Positions 17,075 to 27,481 of a stretch of DNA of 64,000 nucleotides are shown one piece after another. Under the pieces are notes generated by a model that was given only the letters and a program-made list of their open reading frames with translations, had not been told where the DNA came from and searched no databases. Every line of letters starts with the position of its first letter. Position 1 is the first letter of the stretch. Both the position numbers and the translations under genes were made by a program. The stretch comes from Promethearchaeota archaeon (GTDB lineage: Archaea > Asgardarchaeota > Lokiarchaeia > Sigyniarchaeales > SOKP01): contig JAHLWS010000052.1 in NCBI GenBank assembly GCA_019057795.1, forward strand, positions 1 through 64,000, written 5' to 3'.

Positions 17075-17108
17075 TTTTTTTACTTCTTTTTCTAATGGTA
17101 TTTGCTTT

Positions 17109-18626
17109 TTATTTTTCTCCCCAAAAATTAAATTTTCCTCTGCTTAAAATGAACTCAGGGTCAAGCATTTTTTTTATAGATTTCATCAATTTAAAATATT
17201 CTGGCTGAAATGCTCCAATTTCGACCAAAAGTCTACTGAGAACATCACCCATCATATACCAAGTGACACCATGCTTAGTTATTCTTTCGAGTAAAGATTT
17301 CCAAAGTTTTAGGTTAAGTTCTTTAATAATTTCGTAATTAGTTCCATCAATGTAACTTTCGAAGCTCGTAAATCCAGTAGTTAGTTCAACATTTTGATCT
17401 CCAATCAATATTATTGGTCCTGCCCCGGAAATCGGCCGCATCCCCGTAATCTCTAAAATCTGTTCCATTTCTTTAGTGTGTTCTACGTCCCAAAGCTCAA
17501 CATCTTTCAAAATTTTTGGATATGCACTAATTGATGTGTGGCATTCTGCGTCTAAGGCTGTAAAACCAGGAACTAAACCCCATAAATTATGGGCGATTAG
17601 CCAGTGCCCTTGTTCCTCGTAATGCCATTTCCCAATATTACCATCTGCGATTTCGGGGCCTAATTCCTCTGCTTTATTTTGTAGAAAAATCTTGTCTAAT
17701 TGTTTGACCTTTTCTTCCAGTTCCATTTCAGAATTTGCCTCAACTGTGTAAAAAAGGGTCCCTCTTTTTCTTTTCAAATTCTCCCATAATGGAAATATAC
17801 CTTTTTCAGTGCCAATTTTTACTAATAACTCCATAAAATACATCGCATCGTAAATGTCAATTCCTCTCTGTCTAATTTCCGTAAAGATTTTTGCTGAGAT
17901 TTCTTCTGATTTTCGAGGCAATAAAAATGTTTTATAATTCGCAAATGGAGGTTTTGGAAATATTTGTAGCGAAGCTTTTGTTTTTACTCCAAAAATGCCG
18001 TTATCACCGCAAAAAAGACTTGCTAAGTCTGGCCCGTTTCCAAATCTATTAAACGGAAACTTTGAAAACTTATTTGCTTGAGATCCAGTTTCAATAATTT
18101 CACCTGTTGGTAAAACTACTTCCAAAGAAACTAATTGATTTGTGCACGAACCGTATTTCGCACATCCACCGCCTCCTACCGATTGATGTGAAATGCCTCC
18201 TCCCACTGACGCGGTCAGCCCGGAGCCTGGGCCTAAGCATCCAGTGTATAATCCAAAATGACATAAGTATTCGTTTAATTTTCCCCAAGAGATTCCTGCC
18301 TCAACGGTTACAATAAGATTTTCTTGATCTAAATTAACTATCTTATTCATACGTTTTAAATCCAAGACAATACCGCCATCTCCTATTGGTTTACTACCGC
18401 CAAATTCACAATCACCACCGCCACGAGGAGTAACGGGGATATTTTCTTCGTTTGCAACTTTCAAAATCTCAGAAATTTCTTTTGCATCTTTCGGTCTAAT
18501 TACGATATCAGGGACTCCTTGCAATACGGGGTCTACATTCCTCGAATAGGCGTGTCTTACATAAAGACTGTTCGAGATATATTTCTCCTTGACTATATTT
18601 TCTAATTTTTGAAACAATTCTGACAA
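17109..18626 (-). CDS. FAD-binding oxidase (GlcD-like), copy b
   Basis: 505 residues, closely similar to the copy at 15137-16651 along its whole length, with the same PRGGGDCEFGG, GPGSGLTASVGGGISH and GDNGIFG landmarks. The two differ mainly in substrate-cap residues (for example around 245-275 and 330-400), which suggests related but distinct substrates sharing one Fe-S partner. Start is TTG 18626 with AAGG eight bases before it. It is the first gene of the leftward operon. Confidence 0.88.
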   Translation of the reverse strand: MSELFQKLENIVKEKYISNSLYVRHAYSRNVDPVLQGVPDIVIRPKDAKEISEILKVANEENIPVTPRGGGDCEFGGSKPIGDGGIVLDLKRMNKIVNLDQENLIVTVEAGISWGKLNEYLCHFGLYTGCLGPGSGLTASVGGGISHQSVGGGGCAKYGSCTNQLVSLEVVLPTGEIIETGSQANKFSKFPFNRFGNGPDLASLFCGDNGIFGVKTKASLQIFPKPPFANYKTFLLPRKSEEISAKIFTEIRQRGIDIYDAMYFMELLVKIGTEKGIFPLWENLKRKRGTLFYTVEANSEMELEEKVKQLDKIFLQNKAEELGPEIADGNIGKWHYEEQGHWLIAHNLWGLVPGFTALDAECHTSISAYPKILKDVELWDVEHTKEMEQILEITGMRPISGAGPIILIGDQNVELTTGFTSFESYIDGTNYEIIKELNLKLWKSLLERITKHGVTWYMMGDVLSRLLVEIGAFQPEYFKLMKSIKKMLDPEFILSRGKFNFWGEK

Positions 18627-18743
18627 GTTTTAAACCTTAATTTTTATGTAAAAAAATTAAAAATAATATATATTAGAAAGCTTCAACTACTTAAATGTAA
18701 TTCAATTTGCTATAATTTTCTATATAAGATTGGTTTTATAGAA

Positions 18744-19325
18744 TTGAAACTAGGAAAAAAGTATTTAGTTATAATTTCAACCGTTATTGTTTTAATTATT
18801 CCAATATTTTTTGGAATTTACGCCGATTTTCTCACCATAAGCGAAATTAGCTTAGAGATTTTGTTATTATTATTGATAGGGTTTGTGCTTCTTTTAGCTT
18901 TAGGAAAAGTGATGGAGTTATTTTTGTACGGTAAAAAAAGTAAAGAAAAAATGAAACAACACGATGTTATCAGGGCATTTTTGAACGAAGAAGGTAAAAT
19001 TGTTTTACTCATCTTTTTTCCGTTGACTATGATAATGGAGGAATTAATTTTTCGGTATTATCTTATAGGGTTTTTATTTAACCATCTAAACTTAGAATTA
19101 ATTTCAACAATTATGATTTCAAGTTTAATTTTTTCGCTTTATCACATTCATACATGGTTTAAATTTAAAGACTTAAAAATCTTGATTTCAAATCTTATAT
19201 TTTCATTTCTTTTAGGAATCTATAACGCCTATCTCCTTTTTACATTAGGCATATTTGCGTGTATTATAGTTCATTTTAGCTTGGTCTTTATAATATATTA
19301 TAACTTATACAAAAAAATTTCTTAA
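18744..19325 (+). CDS. CPBP (CAAX/Abi) family intramembrane metalloprotease
   Basis: 193 residues, mostly membrane helices. The EELIFR motif (residues 97-102, the EExxxR of the family), LYHIHT near 130-135 and the late GIYNAYLLF...HFSLV pair supply the Glu and His residues that bind the catalytic zinc. Eukaryotic members cut prenylated CAAX proteins; bacterial members process peptides or give immunity. The membrane topology and motifs are clear; the substrate is not. The start is TTG at 18744. Confidence 0.78.
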   Translation: MKLGKKYLVIISTVIVLIIPIFFGIYADFLTISEISLEILLLLLIGFVLLLALGKVMELFLYGKKSKEKMKQHDVIRAFLNEEGKIVLLIFFPLTMIMEELIFRYYLIGFLFNHLNLELISTIMISSLIFSLYHIHTWFKFKDLKILISNLIFSFLLGIYNAYLLFTLGIFACIIVHFSLVFIIYYNLYKKIS

Positions 19326-19381
19326 ATACTATCCTATTATTTTAATATAAACAATTTGTTTAAACACTAAAAGTTGATATT

Positions 19382-20254
19382 ATGAAATTATTCTTCCGAG
19401 ATTTAACAGAAAAAGATATACCCGCAATCTTAGATATAAGTAAAGATATATGGGAAGGAGATGATTACATTCCCGATGTTATAAAAAGGTGGTTAAATGA
19501 GGATGATAAGTTGGTTTATGGAGCTTTTCTTGAAGAAGAAATGAAGGAATTAATTGGATTTGGAAGAGTAAAGATGTTTTCTAATGGAGTAGCTTGGTTA
19601 GAGGGTGGTCGAGTGAAGATAACTCATCAAAAACAAGGAATAGGGCGTGATTTGATGAAGTATGCAATAGATTACGCGATACAAGCAGGCGCTAAGGTCG
19701 CTCAATATGATACATCTTCTAGAAATTTTGGGTCGAAATCTTTAGCAAAATTTCACGGATTTAAAGAGAAAAAAAGGATGGAAGTCTTAGAATGTAAAAT
19801 GAGAGAGTTAAAACTAAGCAAAAGTGATTTTTCCCAAATACGGAAAATAACTAACGAAGAGGCAAAAAGAATTTATAAAAAAATGGATATTGGCCCTGGA
19901 GATGAATTAAATATTGGATGGTCGTATATACCTTTATTAAATTTAGAGGATAAAAATTCTTTATGGTTTACTAATTCTGAAGCAATTTTACAAAAAATAG
20001 ATATTAAGAGTCATGCTCAACCAGAAAAACCTAGAGAAAATGAAGTATGGATTATAGTTTACGGTGATCCATTAGCCGCGTGTAAATTAATATCTTATAC
20101 ATTAAGCTTCGAAATTGATAAAGATGAGATCGATTTAGTTGAGCTTTACTGTAAGGCTGAAGTAGTAAAGTATGTAAAAGAATTAGGGTTTAAAGATCCC
20201 TCTTGGGAAGACGAACCCGTAGCGGTTGTTCTTTATGAAAAAGAATTAAATTGA
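19382..20254 (+). CDS. GNAT family N-acetyltransferase, two-lobed
   Basis: 290 residues. The first half has the acetyl-CoA loop HQKQGIGRDLMKYA (near 80-93) and the following NFGSKSLAKFHGF typical of GNAT. The second half (from about 145) has the size of a second, degenerate GNAT lobe with a late AEVVKYVKELGF but no clear CoA loop. Such tandem enzymes modify amines, antibiotics or protein N-termini. It begins 57 bases after the CPBP gene on the same strand. Confidence 0.78.
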   Translation: MKLFFRDLTEKDIPAILDISKDIWEGDDYIPDVIKRWLNEDDKLVYGAFLEEEMKELIGFGRVKMFSNGVAWLEGGRVKITHQKQGIGRDLMKYAIDYAIQAGAKVAQYDTSSRNFGSKSLAKFHGFKEKKRMEVLECKMRELKLSKSDFSQIRKITNEEAKRIYKKMDIGPGDELNIGWSYIPLLNLEDKNSLWFTNSEAILQKIDIKSHAQPEKPRENEVWIIVYGDPLAACKLISYTLSFEIDKDEIDLVELYCKAEVVKYVKELGFKDPSWEDEPVAVVLYEKELN

Positions 20255-20293
20255 AATACTAATTGATTGAAAATTAAAATAAAAAAAAGAAAA

Positions 20294-22024
20294 TTACATC
20301 TTTCTTAAAGCTTTTTTATCGACTTTGCCTATTGTTGTTAATGGTAATTGATCGAGAAATTCAATGAATTTAGGAACTTTATATTTTGCTAAATTGTCTT
20401 GAGCATATTTTAAAATATCTGCTTTAACTTCTTCTGAAGCTTGGTAACCTTCCTTAAGCAGCACATACAATTTAACTATTTCTGAACCTGGACGGTCTGG
20501 ATCTGGAATTCCAACAGTTGAACATAACTCTATTACGGCGTGTTTATTCATTTTATCGTCAACTTCAACGCTAAAAACCTTAAAGCCGCTGACAATTATC
20601 ATATCTTTTGTACGATCAACGATGGTAAAATATCCATCCTCATCCATCACACCAACATCACCAGAATAGAACCAACCGTCAACGAGTGCATTTTCAGTTT
20701 CTTTTGGTTTATTCCAGTATCCTTTGAATATTTGAGGGCCTTTTATGACTATTTCTCCAGGTGTTCCTATAGGGACTTCCTTCTTTCGATCTGTAACATC
20801 TACTAGTTTTACTTCTGTGTTAGGAAATGGAACCCCAACCGTTCCAACTTTCTTCTTTCCAAGGTAAGGATTCATAGTTACTCCGGGAGACGCCTCCGTC
20901 ATTCCATAAGCTTCTACAAGTTTCCCTTCGCCGACCACACCTTCGAATTCGTTTATATTTTTGGTGGGAAAAGGAGCAGCGCCGGAGATGTAACCTATTA
21001 CAGAACTTAAGTCTAATTTTTTGAATTTTCGATTTTTTAAAAGCATCATATAAAGAGTTGGAACGTTGTACATCAACGCTATTTTACCTTCATATTCTTT
21101 CATTTTTCCAGTCATATAATTAGTATCTCTTGGATCAGGAACTAAAATCTGTGCACAACCCATAAAAGTACTCTGAAGGCAAAATTGTAAACCTGCTAAA
21201 TGGAAAAACGGAAACCCTGACATGTAAATATCTTCACCGGGGTTAGCACCAGGTTCAAACCAATGAAATACTATTTGCATTAAATATATTAAATTTCGAT
21301 GAGTTAATATTGCCCCTTTAGGAGGGCCAGTCGTTCCACCAGTGTATTGAAGTAATAAAACATCTTCCGGACCTATTTCAACATTAGGTGATTTATCGTT
21401 TGGATATTTCTCCACAATATCTTTATAGGCAAAATATTTTATACCATTAATTGGCTCAACTTTTCCATAGGGGATTTTTCCTATTTTAATTAGTTGTTCT
21501 TTCATAGCGGGTTCTAAATCCAAAATATCAGCTACATTTGTAGTAATCACAATTTTTACATCGGTGTCCCCCGTTTGGAGCGCTTCCCTTACTTTCTCTT
21601 CGTAAAAAGAGTCAAGAGTAATTATCGCAACCGCTCCGCTGTCTTTTAATTGATATCTTATTTCATTTGGTTGTAATAAAAAATTCATCCCTGAAGCAGC
21701 ACATCCAGCGTAAAAAGTTCCAAATAGCGCTACGATAAATTGGGGAAGATTTGGTAAATTTATTACGACGCGTTCTCCTTTTTTTACGCCATTCTCAACA
21801 AGAAAGTTAGCAAAACTGTTAACATATTTTTCTGCTTCTTTAAAAGTCGCACAAGAACCTTGAAAATCGTAGCATAAGCTATTAGGATACTTATTAACCG
21901 TTCTTTTCATCATTTCTGCTACAGAATAATACTCTAGATCAATTTTTGGTTTTACATGAGCATCGTAAGATTTAAGCCATATTTTTTCCGAATATGGACT
22001 ATTTTTGGCATATTCATTTGTCAT
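20294..22024 (-). CDS. AMP-forming acyl-CoA synthetase
   Basis: 576 residues of the ANL superfamily. Motif A3 LQYTGGTTGPPKGA (near 225-238), A5 EAYGMTEASPG (near 375-385), A7 WFYSGDVG (near 450-457), A8 DRTKDMIIVSGFKVFSVEVD (near 467-486) and a C-terminal Lys in TTIGKVDKKALRKM are all present. It activates a carboxylic acid, probably medium or long chain judging by its similarity in layout to FadD. No other beta-oxidation gene is adjacent. It is convergent with the GNAT gene. Confidence 0.9.
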   Translation of the reverse strand: MTNEYAKNSPYSEKIWLKSYDAHVKPKIDLEYYSVAEMMKRTVNKYPNSLCYDFQGSCATFKEAEKYVNSFANFLVENGVKKGERVVINLPNLPQFIVALFGTFYAGCAASGMNFLLQPNEIRYQLKDSGAVAIITLDSFYEEKVREALQTGDTDVKIVITTNVADILDLEPAMKEQLIKIGKIPYGKVEPINGIKYFAYKDIVEKYPNDKSPNVEIGPEDVLLLQYTGGTTGPPKGAILTHRNLIYLMQIVFHWFEPGANPGEDIYMSGFPFFHLAGLQFCLQSTFMGCAQILVPDPRDTNYMTGKMKEYEGKIALMYNVPTLYMMLLKNRKFKKLDLSSVIGYISGAAPFPTKNINEFEGVVGEGKLVEAYGMTEASPGVTMNPYLGKKKVGTVGVPFPNTEVKLVDVTDRKKEVPIGTPGEIVIKGPQIFKGYWNKPKETENALVDGWFYSGDVGVMDEDGYFTIVDRTKDMIIVSGFKVFSVEVDDKMNKHAVIELCSTVGIPDPDRPGSEIVKLYVLLKEGYQASEEVKADILKYAQDNLAKYKVPKFIEFLDQLPLTTIGKVDKKALRKM

Positions 22025-22186
22025 TTTTTATCAAATTTTAAAATTATTTTACTATAATTAACGAAATTCGGTAATTACTTCATTGTCATAACAATATTTA
22101 AAATTAATCTTCTAATATTGCCAATAAATAACAATAATATTTTTAGGAAGTATATTATAAAAAAAGATTAAAAAAAAGAAAAAAAA

Positions 22187-22717
22187 TTAGTATAGTTCTG
22201 CTGCAACTTTAGTAGATTTGTATCCTTTTCCACAATAAACGCAGAAAGCAATTCCGTTTTCAGCTAATTGTTCAAGCATTTTTTCGGTATATTGACTTCC
22301 GCATTCACTACAGTATACGGCATTAGGTTGTACAATTTCAATTTGCTTTAGCACTGGTTTGATGATCTCAGGCTCTACATAAGTTTGGGGCGGATTAACT
22401 TTTTGTTCTTCGCTAATAGGAGTTTTCTTAATAGGCTTAGGTTTTCCAGAAATAGCGTAATATATTTCTTCAAATAATTTGTATAAGCCTTCAAAAATAC
22501 CCTTTAATAGAAGATAAACCCCTTTTAATATATAATAAATTAAATAGCCGACTCCCTTTAACACAAAATATACTATAAGTACTGCAAGAATTAACGATGC
22601 TACAGTTCCAATTATCATCAAAACTTGAGCAGGGATAGACATACTTAAAAACCATGTCATAAATTCTTGCCAATATAATAAAGCTTGATCCGAAATTTGG
22701 TTCCAATTATTATTCAC
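22187..22717 (-). CDS. membrane protein with C-terminal zinc ribbon
   Basis: 176 residues. A long hydrophobic stretch near residues 24-80 forms one to two membrane helices with amphipathic KGVYLLLKGIFEGLYKLFEEIYYA after it. A Pro/Gln linker leads to a zinc ribbon CSEC-x-about-20-CVYC near 138-165. Probably a membrane-anchored cytosolic Zn-ribbon protein; Asgard genomes encode many such. Function unknown. Confidence 0.6.
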   Translation of the reverse strand: MNNNWNQISDQALLYWQEFMTWFLSMSIPAQVLMIIGTVASLILAVLIVYFVLKGVGYLIYYILKGVYLLLKGIFEGLYKLFEEIYYAISGKPKPIKKTPISEEQKVNPPQTYVEPEIIKPVLKQIEIVQPNAVYCSECGSQYTEKMLEQLAENGIAFCVYCGKGYKSTKVAAELY

Positions 22718-22847
22718 TAATTACCACCTTTTTAACTATTATATTTAATGTTTTATTATTAGTTAAAAGGAGTTTGAAGTCGATTATAAAAAATTTGGAG
22801 TCCAGTTTTTAAATTTATTTTAAAAGAATAAAATTATAAGATATACA

Positions 22848-24260
22848 TTAAATTTCGGTATTGTTAGTCATATTTTTATTTGATTTATTAAAATCATACA
22901 TAAATTTGAACGCCTTTATTGCGTGGCTTATCTGAGTCATTATTGGAATTTTATATTTATACGAATGTTTTAAAAAGTATTCAAGAACCCAGCGGGAACC
23001 GAAAACGCAAGTAATAACGGGTTTATTAAGCTTGGTTGAAAGATTTCTCATTTCCCTCAAGTGTGGTGATATAGGTATAGAAAAGGCTTCTAAAGGTTTT
23101 TGAGGGACAGCGAAAATGTATAATAAAGCATCAACATTCTCATCGTTCAGTATTGCTTTTAACGATTGACTAAATGTCATAAATAAAGAAGGCCCCAAGT
23201 CGACAGGATTCTTCAAAGAAGTCCAATTGGGTGAGATAGATTTCATCTCTTGAATGGTGGACTCATTTAAAACTGCAAGTTTTAAACCTAGTCTTTCAAT
23301 TTCGTCGCATGCTAATATACCTAAACTTCCAGAAGATGTAATTATTGCGATGTTCTTTCCTTTAGGTAAGGGTTGAGTAGCAAATACTTGAGCAATATTA
23401 AACATCTCGTAAAAATTATTTACGCGATAAATACCGGAATATTGTTTGAAAATCGTATCGTAAATTTTGTCGTCTCCAGCGATAGAGCCAGTGTGACTCT
23501 TTATCGCTTTAGAACCAATTTCGCTACGACCATTTTTTAGAATTATAACGGGTTTAGTTAATTTTCTTAATATTTCTATTAACTTGGGTCCTCGTTTCAC
23601 GCCTTCTAAATAAACTGTTATCACATTAGTATTCGTATCTTTCTCAAGATATTCCAGCATATCAATCTCATCAACATCTACTTTATTTCCAAGAGTTATA
23701 GTTTTTGAAAAACCAATTTTCTGACTTGCTGACCACTCAACAAATATGTTTCCTAACACACCTGACTGGGCGATAATAGAAATAGTGCCCCCTTCTATAG
23801 ATTGATCAAAATCTATTTCTGTGGTTGTAAAATTGTTGTTAAAATTAGTAACACCCACGCAATTAGGGCCAATTATTCTTACTTTCGAATTTTTAGCAAT
23901 TACCTCTATTTCTTCTTGGATTTTAACAAATTTTGCGATGCCCGTTTCAGCAAAGCCCGCAGATTCTATAATTATTCCTTTAACTCCTTTTTTAACAGAA
24001 TCCTTCACTATTTGAAGCACATTTTCATTATTTACTACGACAATTGCTAATTCGATATCATCTGGTATATCATTAATATTTTTGAACACTTTATGACCAA
24101 AAATAATATCTTTATTTATATTGACGGGATATGTTTTAAAATTCGAGTTCAATAAATATTTTGTCATAGTATAACCAAATTTGAAAGTATCTGAAGCACC
24201 TATAATAGCAATGGATTTAGGGTTAAAGAAAACATCCATATCAGTTATTTGATCGCTCAT
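22848..24260 (-). CDS. NDP-forming acyl-CoA synthetase, alpha-type subunit
   Basis: 470 residues. The CoA-binding domain begins NPKSIAIIGASDTFKFGY (near 13-30); the succinyl-CoA-ligase domains follow with IIGPNCVGVTNF and AQSGVLGN; the phosphorylated His lies in SHTGSIAGDD (near 251-260). This is the layout of AcdA, the alpha subunit of archaeal acetyl-CoA synthetase (ADP-forming), which makes ATP from acyl-CoA. The beta (ATP-grasp) subunit is not in the window. Its neighbours suggest acyl-CoA metabolism with the AMP-forming synthetase at 20294. Confidence 0.85.
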   Translation of the reverse strand: MSDQITDMDVFFNPKSIAIIGASDTFKFGYTMTKYLLNSNFKTYPVNINKDIIFGHKVFKNINDIPDDIELAIVVVNNENVLQIVKDSVKKGVKGIIIESAGFAETGIAKFVKIQEEIEVIAKNSKVRIIGPNCVGVTNFNNNFTTTEIDFDQSIEGGTISIIAQSGVLGNIFVEWSASQKIGFSKTITLGNKVDVDEIDMLEYLEKDTNTNVITVYLEGVKRGPKLIEILRKLTKPVIILKNGRSEIGSKAIKSHTGSIAGDDKIYDTIFKQYSGIYRVNNFYEMFNIAQVFATQPLPKGKNIAIITSSGSLGILACDEIERLGLKLAVLNESTIQEMKSISPNWTSLKNPVDLGPSLFMTFSQSLKAILNDENVDALLYIFAVPQKPLEAFSIPISPHLREMRNLSTKLNKPVITCVFGSRWVLEYFLKHSYKYKIPIMTQISHAIKAFKFMYDFNKSNKNMTNNTEI

Positions 24261-24430
24261 AATTTAATATATCCTATTGAAAAGATTATATAAAAGATTA
24301 TAATTTATTGAACTTAAAATTTAGTTTTAAAGGTAGAATCTATATTGTTTTCGAAATTAGGGGTATTTATATTCTAAGATGTAGATAAATTGAAAGACAT
24401 AAAAATTAATTTATTTTTTTTTAAAATTAT

Positions 24431-25000
24431 ATGGAAGCTATAACAATTAATAGATATGTTCAAGTTATTTGTCCTGTGTGTAAAGCACAGAACACGGTAC
24501 GGATTCCTAAGTCCGTAATTAACCAAGCGTCTCATCTAACTACCGTTTCTGTTCCTAAAGGCGAAATTTGTCAACATCACTTCCAATTATTTATAGACAA
24601 AAATTTTAAAATACGTGGATACCAAAAAGTTGATTTTCAATTAGACTCCGAGAATGACAAAAAGAAGAAAAATCTAAGACATAATTACAAAGAAAATTAT
24701 GTAAATAGTTTAAAACTATACAAATCTTCAGTACCAAAGGACAATTCTATCAAAAATGTGCCAAAAAAGCCAGATAATAAAAAAGAAACAAAAAAAATCG
24801 AAGAGAACTTTAATAGAAAAAATCATAGAGCATTACAAGATATTTACGAAGAATTTTGGGAATTTATCAGTGATAACAATGAAATTTTTCAAAAATTTAT
24901 TGTTAAAGACAAAAAAAGAAGGTTTCTTTTGAATATGAATGAATTAACACCAGTTTCGGATCATAATTTTTTACAAACAGTTGACAAAACTGTGCAGTAA
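24431..25000 (+). CDS. small protein with zinc-binding N-terminal module
   Basis: 189 residues. The N-terminal 70 residues contain CPVC (15-18) and CQHHF (about 46-50), likely one zinc site, in a context (RIPKSVINQASHLTTVSVPKG) that I associate with Lokiarchaeal proteins in many domain settings. The rest is Lys/Asn-rich and probably helical. The C-terminal part (YEEFWEFISDNNEIFQKFIVKD) may be a short protein-interaction helix pair. Role unknown. It stands 92 bases before the ABC cluster and could be cotranscribed. Confidence 0.5.
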   Translation: MEAITINRYVQVICPVCKAQNTVRIPKSVINQASHLTTVSVPKGEICQHHFQLFIDKNFKIRGYQKVDFQLDSENDKKKKNLRHNYKENYVNSLKLYKSSVPKDNSIKNVPKKPDNKKETKKIEENFNRKNHRALQDIYEEFWEFISDNNEIFQKFIVKDKKRRFLLNMNELTPVSDHNFLQTVDKTVQ

Positions 25001-25092
25001 ATTTTTAAGAAAAATCGTCTAAATATCATTAATCATTTATTATTTTTGAAATCTTCAAATTTATAGAATACTTCTTGTAAGAGCTTAACATA

Positions 25093-26244
25093 ATGAGCAT
25101 AGGCGGATTAATAAAAAAAGAATTTGCTAGAATTAAATCTGATAAAAGAACTTTAATTCTATTATTTGCAATACCAATGATATTAATTGTCATTTTTGGG
25201 CTTACTACGGGCGTTGGACCCACGAAATTCTTTACCACTGCGATTATAACTCTCGATGAAATGCCTACTTACGATAATTTCCCGTCAAACACTTCTCACT
25301 ACGACGATATTTTTATCTCGATAATGGAACAAAATAGCACAATGTGGGATCTTTATCGATACTATAATAGTAGCAACAGTGTAGAATATGACGAAGCATA
25401 TATTCGGTGTATTAATTTATTAAAAAATGAAGTAATAGATGTTTTTATTGTACTCCCTCAAAATTTCTCAGAATCTGTAGCAAATAAAACTAATCCTACA
25501 TTAATCTATTACATTGATGGATCTGATCTAAGCGCTGTTGGTGCAATTGAGGTAGCTCTTCAAGAACCCCTCGCTCTTTTTCGCGTTGAGATTAATATGT
25601 TGGAAAACTTTACAATAATGGTTCCACATCTTGAATTTGGGGTGCCTTCGTGGGAGTCTCAATTGCTCAACTACGCATTGGCTCTGATTTTACCAATAAT
25701 AATAATTGGGACTACGATGAATTTAACATCTTTAACAATTGTTTCTGAGGGTCCACTTCCGCGAATGCTTATTACACCTACGGCAAAAAGAGATATTATC
25801 CTTAGCAAACTAATTGCAAACACTGTAATAATGATAATGCAAGCTACAGAAATATTCGTAATGACATCATTTTTCGGTTTATATAGTTTAGGCTCGTTAT
25901 TTAATTTTTATCTAGTTTTAATAATGATTGGCTTTAGTGGGATATCTATAGGTTTATTTATCTCTGCAATTAGCCCAACAGAACAAGGAGCTAATCAAAT
26001 GTACTTGATGCTGTTTATTATTATCATAATTTTTTCAGGAACTCTTATGCCGCCTGAATCATTGGGGAGTGCACGATTTCTTACAGACATACTTCCTTTA
26101 AGCCACGCTTCAGTTCTTATAACAGATATAACTTTAAGAGGGTTATCGTTAAATTTAGAACATGTGCTTTCTATTCTTTTAATTTCATTTGTTTTTCTAG
26201 TAATTGCTTATATTGCATATAAGTTTAAAAAATTGGATGTGTAA
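25093..26244 (+). CDS. ABC-2 type permease 1
   Basis: 383 residues. One N-terminal membrane helix (LFAIPMILIVIFGLTTGVG, near 25-43) is followed by a 160-residue extracytoplasmic domain and then five or six helices from about 200. The segment PLPRMLITPTAKRDIILSKLIA is the cytosolic coupling-helix region of the ABC-2/DrrB-YhgE type. It is a half transporter and would dimerise, most simply with the similar next gene, three bases away. First permease of the 25-34 kb cluster. Confidence 0.82.
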   Translation: MSIGGLIKKEFARIKSDKRTLILLFAIPMILIVIFGLTTGVGPTKFFTTAIITLDEMPTYDNFPSNTSHYDDIFISIMEQNSTMWDLYRYYNSSNSVEYDEAYIRCINLLKNEVIDVFIVLPQNFSESVANKTNPTLIYYIDGSDLSAVGAIEVALQEPLALFRVEINMLENFTIMVPHLEFGVPSWESQLLNYALALILPIIIIGTTMNLTSLTIVSEGPLPRMLITPTAKRDIILSKLIANTVIMIMQATEIFVMTSFFGLYSLGSLFNFYLVLIMIGFSGISIGLFISAISPTEQGANQMYLMLFIIIIIFSGTLMPPESLGSARFLTDILPLSHASVLITDITLRGLSLNLEHVLSILLISFVFLVIAYIAYKFKKLDV

Positions 26245-26247
26245 AGA

Positions 26248-27480
26248 ATGAAACGGAGCAACCAAATCAACGATAAATCGTCTAAAGATGCTAAATTAAA
26301 AAAATTTAATTTTAAGAATAGTACATTTCGATTACTTAGACAAATTAAAAAAGAATTTCAACTTTTATGGACTGACAAATTCAATATTTTTATAGCGTTA
26401 ATAGTTCCCCCACTTGTAGTTGCCTTATTAGGTGTAACCACTAACATTGGAGGCTCTACTTCCAATCCTATAGATTGTGTTTTAGTTTCCTACGATTCAA
26501 ACACGTTTATTAATGAAAATAATTTTACGGAATCAAATCTAGACGATTACAGTGCGAAATATGTTGAGGCTGTAAACAGTTCGAATTTATTAAACCTTGT
26601 ACAATTTTTTAACGCTACTGAAGATATTTATGCGATGGAAACAGCTAGAAATTACTTAACTTCAAAGAAAATTAAGATTATTATTGCAATTCCGGTGGAT
26701 TTTTCTGAATTGTTAACCTGGGGGTATCCTGGTTTAATAGATTGCATAATTGATTCATCAAATATGAGAAAAATTCAAAAGAATTTAAATGCTGTTTATG
26801 ACTCTATTAAAATTTTTGTCAACCAAAACAATTTAACCCCTCAATTTAATGTTAGTGGTTTTGCAGAATTCTCAATTCCTGAAGACTATAGTTTCACATA
26901 TAATTATAATATGGTACTTGTTCTCTCTTTTATGGTTATAGGCGTTGGGATGGTCTCAACAATCTTAATAATAGTTCAAGAAAAACCTATTGCGAGATTA
27001 TTGCTTACTCCCGTTAAAAGAGCAGAGATTCTATCTGCAAAATATATCACTTATACTTGCATTTTAATTGTTCAAGATCTTTCACTTGTTATAAGTGCCT
27101 TAGCCTTTGGATTATACTTAGTAGGATCAGTCTTTGATTTATTCCTCGCATTATTTATTTTAGGGTTTAACGGTCTTGCTATAGGAATTTTTATTAGTAC
27201 ATTCAGCAAAACTAAAACCCAAGCAAATCAATTATTTTTTGGAGTATTTCTAATTTTAATTTTGTTAAGTGGAATTTTTATCCCTATTGATGCTATGCCG
27301 ATTTATTTACAAGTAATAGCATATGCTCTTCCTTTATCTCATGGAAGTCCATTGATATCAGGAATAGTTACTAAAGGAAAATCAGTATTTGGTTTTGACT
27401 TTTTTACTTTATTAGGAGTAAGCATTTTTCTGTTGATTACTTCATATATAATATTTCAAAGAAGAAAGTATGAGGTGTAA
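26248..27480 (+). CDS. ABC-2 type permease 2
   Basis: 410 residues with the same plan as permease 1: N-terminal cytosolic Lys-rich tail, one helix (IALIVPPLVVALLGV), an extracytoplasmic domain to about residue 220, then six helices, with the coupling segment KPIARLLLTPVKRAEILSAKYI. The two permeases share a common origin but are well diverged, as expected for a heterodimer. Its stop overlaps the ATPase gene region by a few bases. Confidence 0.82.
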   Translation: MKRSNQINDKSSKDAKLKKFNFKNSTFRLLRQIKKEFQLLWTDKFNIFIALIVPPLVVALLGVTTNIGGSTSNPIDCVLVSYDSNTFINENNFTESNLDDYSAKYVEAVNSSNLLNLVQFFNATEDIYAMETARNYLTSKKIKIIIAIPVDFSELLTWGYPGLIDCIIDSSNMRKIQKNLNAVYDSIKIFVNQNNLTPQFNVSGFAEFSIPEDYSFTYNYNMVLVLSFMVIGVGMVSTILIIVQEKPIARLLLTPVKRAEILSAKYITYTCILIVQDLSLVISALAFGLYLVGSVFDLFLALFILGFNGLAIGIFISTFSKTKTQANQLFFGVFLILILLSGIFIPIDAMPIYLQVIAYALPLSHGSPLISGIVTKGKSVFGFDFFTLLGVSIFLLITSYIIFQRRKYEV

Positions 27481-27481
27481 A

